Positions 47,946 to 56,423 of a DNA stretch of 64,000 nucleotides are shown in pieces. This DNA is from Kineosporiaceae bacterium (GTDB lineage: Bacteria > Actinomycetota > Actinomycetes > Actinomycetales > Kineosporiaceae), in assembly GCA_016794595.1 (NCBI GenBank), contig JAEUJN010000075.1, positions 40,448-104,447 on the forward strand, in the 5' to 3' direction. The position numbers and the translations under genes were made by a program. Below the pieces are notes generated by a model, which was not told the origin of the DNA, ran no database searches, and worked only from the letters and a program-made list of their open reading frames with translations. Each line of letters opens with the position of its first letter. The stretch's first letter is position 1.

Positions 47946-49007
47946 TCACTTGGGGGGTGCCCCGCCGGCGCCGCCGGCGGACTCGATCGGGACGGCGAAA
48001 CCGATGCCGATGAAGAAGGCCTGCTCGACCGGGTTGGCCAGGCCGGTGACCACCCCGACCACCTGGCCGGCGCGGTTGAGCAGTGGTCCGCCGCTGTTGC
48101 CCGGGTTGACCGCGGCGTCGAACTGGATCAGGTCCTGCAACTGCCGTCCGGTTCGGGTGCCGACGATGCCGTCGTCCACCGTGATGTCCCGGCCGAGCGC
48201 CGAGACCACCCCCGCGGAGAGGGAGTAGGTCAGCCCCAAGGGGTTGCCGACCGCGAACACGTCGTCCCCGATGCCGACTCCGCCGCCGAGGACGGCCGGG
48301 ACGACGAGTTCGGGCAGGCGCTCGACGCTCAGGACGGCGATGTCCTTCTCGGGCTGCTGGTCGGTGATCCGGGCGGGGGTGCGGGTGCCGTCGGCGAAGG
48401 TCACCTCGATGCGGCCGCCGCCGTCCACGACGTGCAGGGCGGTGAGGATGGTGCCGTCGGCGTTGACCACGGTGCCGGCCCCGAGGCCGGAAGCGCCCCG
48501 GGTGGGCGCCGGCGCCGGGGACGCGCCGCCGGTCAGTTGGGTGGTGATCACCACGAGCGAGGGTTGGATGGTCCGGAACGCCGTGGCGGCGTCCGGAGGC
48601 TGCGCACGGGCCTCCTCCTGCGCGCGGGTGATGCCCTCGTCGACGGCCGCCGTGACGTCGCCGCGCGTGATCTGGGGCGGGCCCGGGTCGCGGGCGAGCC
48701 ACCACCACATCCCGAGCAGGACCACCACCAGCGCGGCGCCGGCGACCGGCCAGGTCCGTGACGGCAGGGCGCGGGCCGGTGGGCCGGGGTCGCCGGGCGG
48801 GCTCGGTTGGCTCGCGCCGGGGTCGCTCGGGGCCGGGCGCCGGCGGGCGCCGAACCGGCCGGCGAGCTCGCGTGATCGGTCGAGCAGGCCGGGGCGGGGG
48901 GCGGGGTCGGGGCTCGACCCGGGGAGCACCTCGAACGACATCTCGATCGGGGACGGCGACGGCGACGGCGCGGCGTCCCGCGGCGTCCGTGGTGCTCCCT
49001 GATCCAT
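47946..49007 (-). CDS. Membrane-anchored trypsin-like serine protease (HtrA/S1C-like, no PDZ)
   Basis: Protein of 353 residues. A Pro/Ser/Gly-rich cytoplasmic N-terminus (~1-85) precedes one membrane segment (PVAGAALVVVLLGMWWWLA) and an extracytoplasmic trypsin-like domain. The catalytic triad is complete: His192 in TALHVV, Asp222 in DIAVL, Ser305 in GNSGGP. In contrast to HtrA proteases there is no PDZ domain: the chain ends ~40 residues after the Ser. ATG 49007 gives a compact leader; a start at 49073 is possible but less likely. It precedes moxR by 14 bp and may be part of the same stress operon. Confidence 0.88.
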   Translation of the reverse strand: MDQGAPRTPRDAAPSPSPSPIEMSFEVLPGSSPDPAPRPGLLDRSRELAGRFGARRRPAPSDPGASQPSPPGDPGPPARALPSRTWPVAGAALVVVLLGMWWWLARDPGPPQITRGDVTAAVDEGITRAQEEARAQPPDAATAFRTIQPSLVVITTQLTGGASPAPAPTRGASGLGAGTVVNADGTILTALHVVDGGGRIEVTFADGTRTPARITDQQPEKDIAVLSVERLPELVVPAVLGGGVGIGDDVFAVGNPLGLTYSLSAGVVSALGRDITVDDGIVGTRTGRQLQDLIQFDAAVNPGNSGGPLLNRAGQVVGVVTGLANPVEQAFFIGIGFAVPIESAGGAGGAPPK

Positions 49008-49173
49008 CAACGGACGATACGTCGCTGCGAGGGGCGCGGCATACCCACCGGCCCCTCCCTGGACGACATTCACAGCAAAGTCCCAGGCTGCCGACTACTG
49101 ATGCATCAGATTCACAGGCTCTTCCCAGCCTTCTGGCCATGCGCACCGATCGGGTCGCGTCGATGATTGACCG

Positions 49174-50217
49174 ATGAACAATCCAGCCGAAGAGCGCCCG
49201 AACCTCCCAACTCGCCCAACCGGTCGGCGGGTGGCGATCGGCCTGGGCGCCGCCGCCCTGCTGCTGCCGCTGGCCGCCGTGTCCCCCGCCGTGGCCGCCA
49301 CGAGCTCCCCGAGCGCCCCCACGGTCTCGACCTCGACGGCGGGTGGGTCCACGCGCGCCGCGGCCGAGGTCACCCTTCCCGCCGGGATCCGGCCCGAGGG
49401 CATCACCTCGGGTCCGGGCAGCCGGTTCTATGTCGGCTCCCTGGCGGACGGCAGGATCGTGGCCGGTGACCTGCGCACCGGCAGGTCCGGCGTCCTGCTG
49501 GCCGGAGCCACCGGCCGGCAGATTCGCGGGCTGTTCTTCGACGGCCGCTCGGGTCTGGTCTGGGCGGCGGGCAATGTCGGCAGCCAGGCCCATGTCTGGG
49601 CGGTCGACGGGCGCACCGGGGCGATCGCCGCGGACGTCGTGGTGCCGGGTGCGGTGTTCCTCAACGACCTGGTGGTCACGAGGTCGTCGGTGTGGGTCAC
49701 CGACTCGCGGGTTGACCGCCTGACCCGGATCGCACTCGGGCGAGGGGGCCGGCCCAGCGGCGCGGCGCCGTCCTTCGTGGCCCTGGGTGGGGCCTGGCCG
49801 GCGGGTGACGGGACGGCCGTGAACGCCAACGGCATCCGGGCCCTGCCGGACGGGTCGCTGATCCTGAACAACAGCCGGGCCGGCGGGCTCTGGCAGGTCG
49901 ACCCGGCCAACGGGTCCGCGCGCGCGATCCCGGTGACCGGCGGTCCCGGGATCACCGGCGGAGACGGTCTCGAGCTCCAGGGCCGCACGCTGTACAACGT
50001 GCGGGGCAGCGGCCAGGCCGAGGTCTCGGTGGTGCGGCTTCGGTGCGATCACGGCCGGTGGACGGCGCACTGGGTGCGCGCCCTGACCAGTCCGCGGCTG
50101 GACGTCCCCTCGACCGCCACCCTGGTCGGCTCGACCCTGTGGGCGGTGAACGCCAGGTTCGGAGTGGCCGACCCGGGTGCGGCGCCGTACTGGGTGACCC
50201 CGCTGCCGGTGCGGTGA
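49174..50217 (+). CDS. Secreted beta-propeller-like (SMP-30/gluconolactonase-like) protein
   Basis: Secreted protein of 347 residues. Signal peptide: RRVAIGLGAAALLLPLAAVSPAVAA. The mature part has repeated four-strand units with VNANGIRALPDGSLILNNSRAGGLWQVDP as the clearest, a pattern of SMP-30/YvrE-type six-bladed propellers. A lipase- or lactonase-like hydrolytic activity or a plain sugar/ligand-binding role are possible; no metal ligand set could be fixed. ATG 49174 is divergent from the protease gene, 166 bp away. Confidence 0.72.
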   Translation: MNNPAEERPNLPTRPTGRRVAIGLGAAALLLPLAAVSPAVAATSSPSAPTVSTSTAGGSTRAAAEVTLPAGIRPEGITSGPGSRFYVGSLADGRIVAGDLRTGRSGVLLAGATGRQIRGLFFDGRSGLVWAAGNVGSQAHVWAVDGRTGAIAADVVVPGAVFLNDLVVTRSSVWVTDSRVDRLTRIALGRGGRPSGAAPSFVALGGAWPAGDGTAVNANGIRALPDGSLILNNSRAGGLWQVDPANGSARAIPVTGGPGITGGDGLELQGRTLYNVRGSGQAEVSVVRLRCDHGRWTAHWVRALTSPRLDVPSTATLVGSTLWAVNARFGVADPGAAPYWVTPLPVR

Positions 50218-50228
50218 GGCTCGGGCCG

Positions 50229-50298
50229 CCTCGATCACGCGGCCTCGATCACGCGGCCTCGATCACGCGGCCTCGATCACGCCGGCTCGATCACGCCC
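50229..50298 (+). repeat. 14-bp tandem repeats, four units and a degenerate fifth
   Basis: CCTCGATCACGCGG occurs at 50229, 50243 and 50257 without mismatch, then with one change at 50271, then a degenerate copy near 50285. Array lies between the propeller gene and the DUF3820 gene. TCGATCA-like words are self-complementary, so each unit can also pair with the next. Confidence 0.85.
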
Positions 50299-50332
50299 GG
50301 TCGCACGGGATCGCGCCCTACCGTGGTCGGCC

Positions 50333-50845
50333 ATGGAGCCGACGCCGTTCACCCGGGAGGACCTGGTGCGGCTGGTGTCCTGGCACATGCCCTTCGGCAG
50401 GTACCAGGGCAGGCTGCTGGCCGATCTGCCCGGCGAGTACCTGGGCTGGTTCGCTCGGGTCGGGTACCCGGACGGCGACCTGGGTCACCTGCTCGCGGTG
50501 ATGCACGAGATCAGCCACAACGGCCTGCGTGATCTGCTGACTCCCCTGCGTGGCGAGGCGGTGCACGGTCCCGACCGGAACCTCCCCCGCGGCTTCGTGG
50601 CCACGGTGCTCGAGGAGGGCGCCTTCCGCTTCGTGACGGTGCCCTTCTCTCCCCGTGAGGTGTGGGGTGCCCGGCCGCGGTTCCCTGTCGTCGGGACGAT
50701 CGACGGTCACCCCGTTCGGGGGTGCCTCGGAGTCGACGGCTCGCAGTACTTCCTGCGCCTGAGCACGACCTGGTTGCGGGAGGCCGGCATTGCCGTCGGC
50801 GACGAGGTGCGCGTCGAGCTGGCAGCCGTGGAGAAGGGGCCGTGA
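50333..50845 (+). CDS. DUF3820-DUF1905 fusion protein
   Basis: Protein of 170 residues joining two small domains. Residues ~5-70 (MPFGRYQGRLLADLPGEYLGWF) show the conserved core of DUF3820. Residues ~83-165 (FVATVLEEGAFRFVTVPFSP to GVDGSQYFLRLSTTWLREAGI, GDEVRVEL) match DUF1905, a small beta-barrel family. Neither domain has a known activity. ATG 50333 sits shortly behind the 14-bp repeat array. The stop overlaps the GTG start of the ABC1-kinase gene (GTGA), so the two are translationally coupled. Confidence 0.78.
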   Translation: MEPTPFTREDLVRLVSWHMPFGRYQGRLLADLPGEYLGWFARVGYPDGDLGHLLAVMHEISHNGLRDLLTPLRGEAVHGPDRNLPRGFVATVLEEGAFRFVTVPFSPREVWGARPRFPVVGTIDGHPVRGCLGVDGSQYFLRLSTTWLREAGIAVGDEVRVELAAVEKGP

Positions 50846-52197
50846 CCGGTCTCGGCCGGACGGCGCGGCTGCTGTCGGTACCGGTGAGTGCAGCCGCCCT
50901 GGGGGTGGAAGGCCTGGCCCGGCGGCTGGCCGGTCAGGACGCCGAGCAGGTGCGCCGCGACGTCCGGGCTCGACGGATCGCCCGGACCCGGGAGGTGCTG
51001 GCCGGCTCCCGCGGGGGCGCGATGAAGGCCGGCCAGCTGCTCTCGGCGATCGAGGCGCTGCTGCCGGCCGACCCCGACCGCAGCTGGCACCAGGCGATGA
51101 CCTCGCTGCAGGACGAGGCGACCGGAGTTCCCTGGCCGCAGGCCCGCTCGGTGCTCGAGGCCGACCTCGGGCCGAGCTGGCGAGAGCTGTTCGCCGAGTT
51201 CGACCCGCAGCCGGCGGCGGCCGCCTCGATCGGGCAGGTGCACCGGGCCCGGTGGCGCGACGGCTCCCCCGCAGGCCGTGAGGTGGCCGTCAAGATCCAG
51301 TACCCCGGGGTGCGGGAGTCGATCCTGACCGACCTGCGCCTGCTGGCCGCCGGCGGCCGGGTGGTCGGCCTGGTGGCCCGTGGCCTGGCCCTGCCCGCGA
51401 TCCTGGCCGAGCTGCGCTCCCGGCTGCTGGAGGAGCTCGACTACACCCGGGAAGCACTGCACCAGAAGGCGTTCCACGCGATCTACGTCACCGACGCGGA
51501 GGCCTGCGCGGAGGCCGTGGTGCCGGCCGTCGTGCACGCCACCGGTCGCGTGCTGGTGCAGGACTGGCTGGACGGCGAGCCGCTGGCGCAGGTGGCGACG
51601 ACCGCGTCCCAGGCCGATCGCGACCGGATCGGCCTTGCCTACCAACGGTTTCTGCTCTCGGGTCCGGCCCGGGTGGGCCTGCTGCACACCGACCCGCACC
51701 CGGGCAACTTCCGCCGGATGCCGGACGGGCGACTGGGGGTGCTGGACTTCGGTTCGTGCCTGGCGCTGCCGGGGGGATTGCCGGTCGGGTTCGGCCGGCT
51801 GATCGCCGCGCTGAACGCCGGTGAGGACGTGAGCGAGGGCGCCGGTGACGGGACCGCCGCGTCAGACGAGCGCGTGCTGAGCGCCCTGCGCGAGTACGGG
51901 TTGCTCCGTCCGGGCGTCGAGCTCGAGGTCTCCACGCTGCGGGACTACCTGTCGCCCTTCGGTGAACCGGCCCGGCGCGAGCGCTTCACCTACTCCACCG
52001 CGTGGTTGCGCGAGCAGTTCTCGCAGGTCAACGACCCGCGCAACCCCGAGTTCGCGGTGGGCCTGAAGCTGTCCATCCCGCCGGAGCAGCTGTTCACCTT
52101 CCGGGTGTGGCTGGGCATCGTCGGGGTGCTGTCCCAGCTCGGCGCCACCGTGCCCGTGCGCTCGGAACTGCACCGCTGGCTGCCCGGCTTCGAGTGA
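50842..52197 (+). CDS. ABC1/UbiB-type atypical kinase
   Basis: Protein of 451 residues of the AarF/ABC1/UbiB family. The N-terminal signature GGAMKAGQLLSAIEALL (KxGQ motif, ~52-70) and the Ala-rich loop AAASIGQVHRARW are typical, as are VAVKIQYPGV with the ATP-binding Lys and the HTDPHPGNFR catalytic segment with metal ligand LDFGSC. It lacks long membrane helices at the C-terminus. Members support isoprenoid quinone metabolism or regulate lipid-linked processes. GTG 50842 overlaps the upstream stop by 4 bp; the DUF3820-DUF1905 partner is therefore co-expressed. Confidence 0.9.
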   Translation: MTGLGRTARLLSVPVSAAALGVEGLARRLAGQDAEQVRRDVRARRIARTREVLAGSRGGAMKAGQLLSAIEALLPADPDRSWHQAMTSLQDEATGVPWPQARSVLEADLGPSWRELFAEFDPQPAAAASIGQVHRARWRDGSPAGREVAVKIQYPGVRESILTDLRLLAAGGRVVGLVARGLALPAILAELRSRLLEELDYTREALHQKAFHAIYVTDAEACAEAVVPAVVHATGRVLVQDWLDGEPLAQVATTASQADRDRIGLAYQRFLLSGPARVGLLHTDPHPGNFRRMPDGRLGVLDFGSCLALPGGLPVGFGRLIAALNAGEDVSEGAGDGTAASDERVLSALREYGLLRPGVELEVSTLRDYLSPFGEPARRERFTYSTAWLREQFSQVNDPRNPEFAVGLKLSIPPEQLFTFRVWLGIVGVLSQLGATVPVRSELHRWLPGFE

Positions 52198-52199
52198 CC

Positions 52200-52264
52200 C
52201 GGTCAGGTCAGGTCAGGTCGGGTCAGGTCGGGTCAGGTCTGCTCAGGTCGGGTCTGCTCAGGTC
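52200..52264 (+). repeat. Pentamer repeat GGTCA/GGTCG at the 3' ends of convergent genes
   Basis: About 60 bp are built from GGTCA, GGTCG and CTGCTCA words (e.g. GGTCAGGTCAGGTCAGGTCG). They fill the gap between the convergent ABC1-kinase and TetR genes and run into the stop codon of the TetR gene. Probably replication slippage; no hairpin terminator is visible here. Confidence 0.8.
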
Positions 52265-53031
52265 CCGGTCAGCCCCACCAGGTCGGCGGCCCGGCGCACC
52301 TGGTCGGTGAAGAAGGCCTCGCGCAGGTGCGCGTCGTCGTCCACCACGTTGTGGGTGTGACCGAACAGCTCGAACGAGACCGCCCCGACCAGCAGGGTCC
52401 AGGCGAGGATGCCGCGGGCCAGCAGTTCGTCGGGGACCTCGAGCGGGACGTCGCCGCGGACCGGGCCGAGCGCGGCGACCACCTCGGTGCCCAGTGCCGG
52501 GAGCGCGGCCGGGTCGATCCTGCCCCGCCGAACGCCCTCGACCAGCAGGCCGATCAGCAGGCGCGGCACCCGGGCGGCCGGGACGATCGTGGTCTGCGGG
52601 GCGGCGTACCCGGGCACCGGGGACCCGAAGATCAGTGCGTGCTCGTGCGGGTGGGCGAGCGCCCAGCTCCGCACCGCGGTGCAGGTCGCCAGCCATCGGG
52701 CGAGCAGATCCTCCCGGGGGACGGCGGCCTCGGCCTCCTCTGCCGCGGCACCGAGCGCGTCGTAGGCCTGGGTGATCAGCAGGGTGAGCAGTTCGTCGCG
52801 GCTGGCCACGTAGCGGTAGACCGCCGAGGACACCATGCCGATCTCCCGGGCCACCGCCCGCAGCGAGAGTGCGGCCGCCCCGACCTCGCCGAGCTGTCGT
52901 CGGGCCGCGGCGACGATCTCGCGGGTCAGTTCTGCCCGGGCTCGTTCGCGGACCCCGGCGGCGCGCCGCCCCGGGGCGCCCTCGGCGGTGGTGGCCGGCG
53001 GGCCGGGCGGGTGGGGCGTGGGATCGGGCAC
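52258..53031 (-). CDS. TetR-family transcriptional regulator
   Basis: Regulator of 257 residues. After a Pro-rich tail the TetR helix-turn-helix appears at ~50-95 (SLRAVAREIGMVSSAVYRYVASRDELLTLLI), followed by a helical ligand-binding domain with SWALAHPHEHALIFGSPVPGY, typical of the TetR_C_13-like subfamily. GTG 53031 is preferred: the longer frame to 53127 would code across the two operator palindromes. It is divergent from an NAD-binding epimerase-like gene, with two matching palindromes in between, so it likely represses both. Confidence 0.88.
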   Translation of the reverse strand: MPDPTPHPPGPPATTAEGAPGRRAAGVRERARAELTREIVAAARRQLGEVGAAALSLRAVAREIGMVSSAVYRYVASRDELLTLLITQAYDALGAAAEEAEAAVPREDLLARWLATCTAVRSWALAHPHEHALIFGSPVPGYAAPQTTIVPAARVPRLLIGLLVEGVRRGRIDPAALPALGTEVVAALGPVRGDVPLEVPDELLARGILAWTLLVGAVSFELFGHTHNVVDDDAHLREAFFTDQVRRAADLVGLTGT

Positions 53032-53071
53032 CTGGCCAGGATGCCCCGCCGGAAGAGCATTGGCAACAAAC

Positions 53072-53086
53072 GAGAGCACTGCTCTT
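53072..53086. promoter_or_regulatory. TetR operator candidate, copy 1
   Basis: GAGAGCACTGCTCTT: arms GAGAGCA and TGCTCTT around a central C, 6 of 7 positions pairing. It shares 13 of 15 bases with copy 2 at 53120 and lies 41 bp upstream of the TetR start. It adjoins a TTGACA element at 53085. Confidence 0.62.
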
Positions 53087-53113
53087 GACAGTGCGGGCGG
53101 GGAGCGCCATTCT
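53085..53113 (+). promoter_or_regulatory. Candidate promoter of the epimerase-like gene
   Basis: TTGACA at 53085-53090, 17-bp spacer, and CATTCT at 53108-53113 (-10, three of six consensus positions including A2 and T6). It faces rightward toward the gene at 53168 and is bracketed by the two operator copies, an arrangement suited to repression. Confidence 0.45.
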
Positions 53114-53119
53114 CTTGTT

Positions 53120-53134
53120 GAGAACACTGCTCTC
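53120..53134. promoter_or_regulatory. TetR operator candidate, copy 2
   Basis: GAGAACACTGCTCTC: arms GAGAACA and TGCTCTC, 6 of 7 positions pair. Centre lies 48 bp from copy 1 and ~40 bp before the ATG at 53168, i.e. around the expected transcription start. Confidence 0.62.
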
Positions 53135-53167
53135 AGCTCAGATCACCGCTCCGCCGTGGAGGTTGTC

Positions 53168-54163
53168 ATGGCCACTCTGCATGTCGTCGTCGGTGCCGGC
53201 TCGGTCGGAACCGCCCTGGCCCGCCTGATCATCGACCGCGGTGACCGGGTGCGGCTGATCACCCGCTCGGGGTCCGGGCCCGACCACCCCGCCATCGAGC
53301 GGGTGGCTGCCGACGCGGCGGACGCCGTCCGGCTGCGCGAGCTCACCGAGGGGGCGCTCGCGCTGTACAACTGCGCCAACCCGCCCTATCACCGCTGGTC
53401 CACCGACTGGCCGCCGATCGCGGCCGCGCTGCTGGGCGCCGCCGAGGCCACCGGGGCGGTGCTGGCCACCTGCTCCAACCTCTACGGCTACGGACCCTCC
53501 GATGCCGCACTGACCACGCCCGGGCTGACCGAACGCCAGCCGCTGGCCGCGACCGGGGTCAAGGGCCGGGTGCGCGCCCGGATGTGGCAGGACGCAGTGG
53601 CCGCCCACGCCTCCGGCCGGGCCCGGGTCACCGAGGTCCGCGGCTCGGACTACCTGGGGGCGACCGCGGCGAGCACGCTCGGCGACCAGGTGGTGCCGCG
53701 GCTGCTGCGCGGCCGCGCCGTCCGGGTGCTCGCCGATCCCGACGTGCCGCACACGTACACCTTCACCGGGGACGTCGCCCGGCTCCTGCTCACCGTGGCC
53801 ACCGACGAGCGGGGCTGGGGCCGGGCCTGGCACGTGCCCAGCCACCCCGCCCTGCCGGCTCGCCAGGTGGTCGATGACCTGGCCGACGTGGCCGGGGTAC
53901 GGCACGTCGCCGTCCGCCCGATGCCGCGAGCCGTGCTGCGGGGACTCGGCCTGGTGGTGCCCTTCCTGCGGGAGCTCCCCGAGGTGATGCACCAGCACAC
54001 CCGCCCGTGGCACCTGGACAGCTCCGACGCCCGGTCCACCTTCGGCCTCGCCCCGACCCCGTGGGAGCAGATCCTCGCCGCCCACCTCGCGCAGTACCGC
54101 ACCGACACTCCCGAGCTCGGCCCGCAGGTCGGCCCGCAACTCGGTCGGGCCGAGCGCTCGTGA
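53168..54163 (+). CDS. NAD-dependent epimerase/dehydratase-like protein
   Basis: Protein of 331 residues with the Rossmann start HVVVGAGSVGTALARLII (GxGxxG-like, residues 6-14) of extended short-chain dehydrogenases. Inner features (LYNCANPPYHRWSTDWPP, CSNLYGYGP with the Tyr and Lys-like position, FTGDVARLLL) resemble NAD(P)-dependent nucleoside-diphosphate-sugar epimerases, though the YxxxK motif is altered here (LYGYGP). Substrate unknown. ATG 53168 has GGAGG five bases upstream. It is divergent from the TetR regulator and almost surely its target. Confidence 0.84.
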   Translation: MATLHVVVGAGSVGTALARLIIDRGDRVRLITRSGSGPDHPAIERVAADAADAVRLRELTEGALALYNCANPPYHRWSTDWPPIAAALLGAAEATGAVLATCSNLYGYGPSDAALTTPGLTERQPLAATGVKGRVRARMWQDAVAAHASGRARVTEVRGSDYLGATAASTLGDQVVPRLLRGRAVRVLADPDVPHTYTFTGDVARLLLTVATDERGWGRAWHVPSHPALPARQVVDDLADVAGVRHVAVRPMPRAVLRGLGLVVPFLRELPEVMHQHTRPWHLDSSDARSTFGLAPTPWEQILAAHLAQYRTDTPELGPQVGPQLGRAERS

Positions 54164-54177
54164 GGGTCCGCCCGGGC

Positions 54178-55152
54178 TCACCGGGTCGCGGCAGGGTAGG
54201 CGGCCCGGACGCTCTCCCGGATCGCCTCGTCGACGTTGCCGGGCACGAGCCCGAGAGGCGCGCCGTAGGTGTGGGGGTCGAGATAGAGCTGTCGACCCAG
54301 GATGTCGCGCGCCACGTGGAGGGGTGCCAGACCCATGGCGCGTCCCCGGAGGCGATGAGCGGCCGCGAGCCCGACGACGCCCGCGGTGGCGATCGGCCGC
54401 GGCACCGCCAGGATCGGGGACGGTCGGCCCGACTCGTCAAGCACGATCCGGGCCAGGTGCCGGTAGGTGATGTTGTCCACGGCCAGGGGGTGCCGGCCGG
54501 GGGGCACGGAGCCGGTCACCACTGCCAGGACGGCGCTCGCCACGTCGGTGTGCCGGACCGCCGCCGTGCCGCCACCACCGATGGCCAGGCCGACCGGTCC
54601 GAACCGGATCCGGTCGAACAGGACCTTGAGTGCAGGCTCGACGCCCGGGCTCGCGCCGAACACGAAGGGGATCTCCAGAACGGTGACCAGGCCCGGGGCC
54701 GCCTGCTCGGCACGTCGTGCCTGCTCGACCCGGGCACGGATGTAGGGATGACGCGCGCTCAGGCGCCACTGCGGGTGCAGGCGATCGAACGCCGAGAAGT
54801 ACGACCCGAGGACCACGAGATGTCGGACCCCCCGGCGTCTCGCGGCCTGCGCCACGCGGACGGTCGTACCGACCAACAGCCGCTCCAGCGTCGCGGCCGC
54901 CGGGGCCGGCAGCGGCTCACGGTCGTCGGGCCCGAGACAGTGGACGACGGCGTTCGCCCCCTGGAACAAGTCGTCCAGGACGGCGTCCGTGGCCGTTGCC
55001 AGGTCTGCCCGGCGGACCGACCCGTGATCCCCCAGGCGGGGGCTCACCCGCCCCGAACGGCACACCCCCGTGACCTCGTGGCCGGCGTCGAGCAGGGTGT
55101 CGCCGATGACGCGACCCAGCATCCCCGACGCGCCCAGGACGAGGACGTGCAC
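54178..55152 (-). CDS. NAD(P)-binding SDR/NmrA-like protein
   Basis: Rossmann-fold protein of 324 residues starting VLVLGASGMLGRVIGD with the GxxGxxG nucleotide motif. SYFSAFDRLHP and the later RHPYIRARVEQARRAE segment take the place of the extended-SDR active region. The C-terminus has an added helical part. No metabolic partner is adjacent, so the substrate is unknown. It converges with the preceding epimerase-like gene, the stops being 14 bp apart. It is divergent from the diguanylate cyclase gene across 64 bp. Confidence 0.82.
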   Translation of the reverse strand: MHVLVLGASGMLGRVIGDTLLDAGHEVTGVCRSGRVSPRLGDHGSVRRADLATATDAVLDDLFQGANAVVHCLGPDDREPLPAPAAATLERLLVGTTVRVAQAARRRGVRHLVVLGSYFSAFDRLHPQWRLSARHPYIRARVEQARRAEQAAPGLVTVLEIPFVFGASPGVEPALKVLFDRIRFGPVGLAIGGGGTAAVRHTDVASAVLAVVTGSVPPGRHPLAVDNITYRHLARIVLDESGRPSPILAVPRPIATAGVVGLAAAHRLRGRAMGLAPLHVARDILGRQLYLDPHTYGAPLGLVPGNVDEAIRESVRAAYPAATR

Positions 55153-55216
55153 GCTGGCCCTCCCGGGTGGTGAGTCGGTGGTCCGGCCCGCATCGAGCGA
55201 GCCACCTCGACCCTAG

Positions 55217-56362
55217 ATGAGCTTCCTCAAGCCGACGCCCCGGGTGGACGATGCCCGGATGGTGGGTGCTGTCAGCGAGCGGCTGTCGACGTATCGCCGC
55301 CGGCTGCTCCGGGACTGGCACACCGATATCACCGATCCGTCCCAGCTGGCACGGCTGCGTGCCCGTCTGCTCGTGGTGGCGGCCACGATGGGGATGGTGG
55401 CAACGGCCGCGTCCGTGCTCCTGAACAAGAATCTCTACCTTGCCCTGCCCCGGTCGGTCCCGGTGGGCATCATCGTCGGACTGGTCGTCGTCGCCGTTCA
55501 CGCGGCAGCCCGTGGCCGGCGTATGGCGGACGCCGAGTTCGCCGGCGTGATCGCGAGCTCACAGGTCTTCGCGACCGTCGCCGTCGCCGCGGGGCAGGGT
55601 GCCGGGCACGTCGCGTCGACGGCCTTGTGCCTGGTCGCGTCGAACGTGATGGCCGCGCTGTTCGTCGAGCGGCGTCTCCTGGCCGCGGCGCAGCCGTTGA
55701 TCGGAACGCTGTGCCTGATCGCGGTCGCGCGCAGTCCGGCGGCCGGTCCGGGCCCGCTGGTGGACGTCTCCAGTGGCACCTTCGCACTGATCACCATCGT
55801 GGCGGTGATCCGGCCATTGCGCGACGTCGCGATCAACAGTCTGCGGATCGCCCGGCGCGGCGAACTCACCGATCCGCTGACCGGACTCGGCAATCGCCGC
55901 GGCCTCGAGCGTGCGGCCGGGCAGTACTGGCGGGACAGGGCGACCCAGAACCTGCCGGTCGCCGTGCTGGTGGTCGACATCGACCTGTTCAAACAGGTCA
56001 ACGACACCCGAGGGCACGCCGCCGGTGACGAGATCCTGCGCCGGCTGGCCGAATTGGTGAAGACCACGATGCGGGCCGAGGACGTCGCCGTCCGGATGGG
56101 CGGAGAGGAGTTCCTCGTGCTCTGCCACGTCACGGCGGGCCAGGCGGTGCCGGTGGCCGAACGCCTCCGTCTGGCTGTCGAGCGGGAGCTGGCGCCGGTG
56201 ACCGTCAGCATCGGGGTGTACGAAGGCGCTCCGACCCTCGAGGACCAGCTGCCGACGTCGCTGTGGGAGGCCGTCGACCACGCCGACCGCGCCCTCTACG
56301 CAGCCAAACGGGCCGGCCGTAACCGGGTGGTCAGTAGCGGGGCGCTGAGGGGGTCCGGCTGA
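55217..56362 (+). CDS. Membrane diguanylate cyclase (GGDEF)
   Basis: Protein of 381 residues. About six membrane segments span residues ~55-205, a MHYT/MASE-like sensor region whose ligand is unknown. The GGDEF domain starts TDPLTGLGNRRGLERA at ~218 and the active-site loop is GGEEF (295-299), so c-di-GMP synthesis is expected. No I-site RxxD is obvious before it. ATG 55217 is used. A second GGDEF protein of a different, soluble type lies at 22222-23934. Together they give this window two independent c-di-GMP producers without a visible EAL or PilZ partner. Confidence 0.9.
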   Translation: MSFLKPTPRVDDARMVGAVSERLSTYRRRLLRDWHTDITDPSQLARLRARLLVVAATMGMVATAASVLLNKNLYLALPRSVPVGIIVGLVVVAVHAAARGRRMADAEFAGVIASSQVFATVAVAAGQGAGHVASTALCLVASNVMAALFVERRLLAAAQPLIGTLCLIAVARSPAAGPGPLVDVSSGTFALITIVAVIRPLRDVAINSLRIARRGELTDPLTGLGNRRGLERAAGQYWRDRATQNLPVAVLVVDIDLFKQVNDTRGHAAGDEILRRLAELVKTTMRAEDVAVRMGGEEFLVLCHVTAGQAVPVAERLRLAVERELAPVTVSIGVYEGAPTLEDQLPTSLWEAVDHADRALYAAKRAGRNRVVSSGALRGSG

Positions 56363-56423
56363 TCTCGTCGCATCCGGTGCCCCACCGAGGGAACGCTCGG
56401 GGGCCGGCCGGCGTCCAAGCGGC

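Noticed and set aside
50229..50298. CRISPR array
   Set aside because: Units follow each other with no spacers, are 14 bp long, and no cas genes exist in the window.
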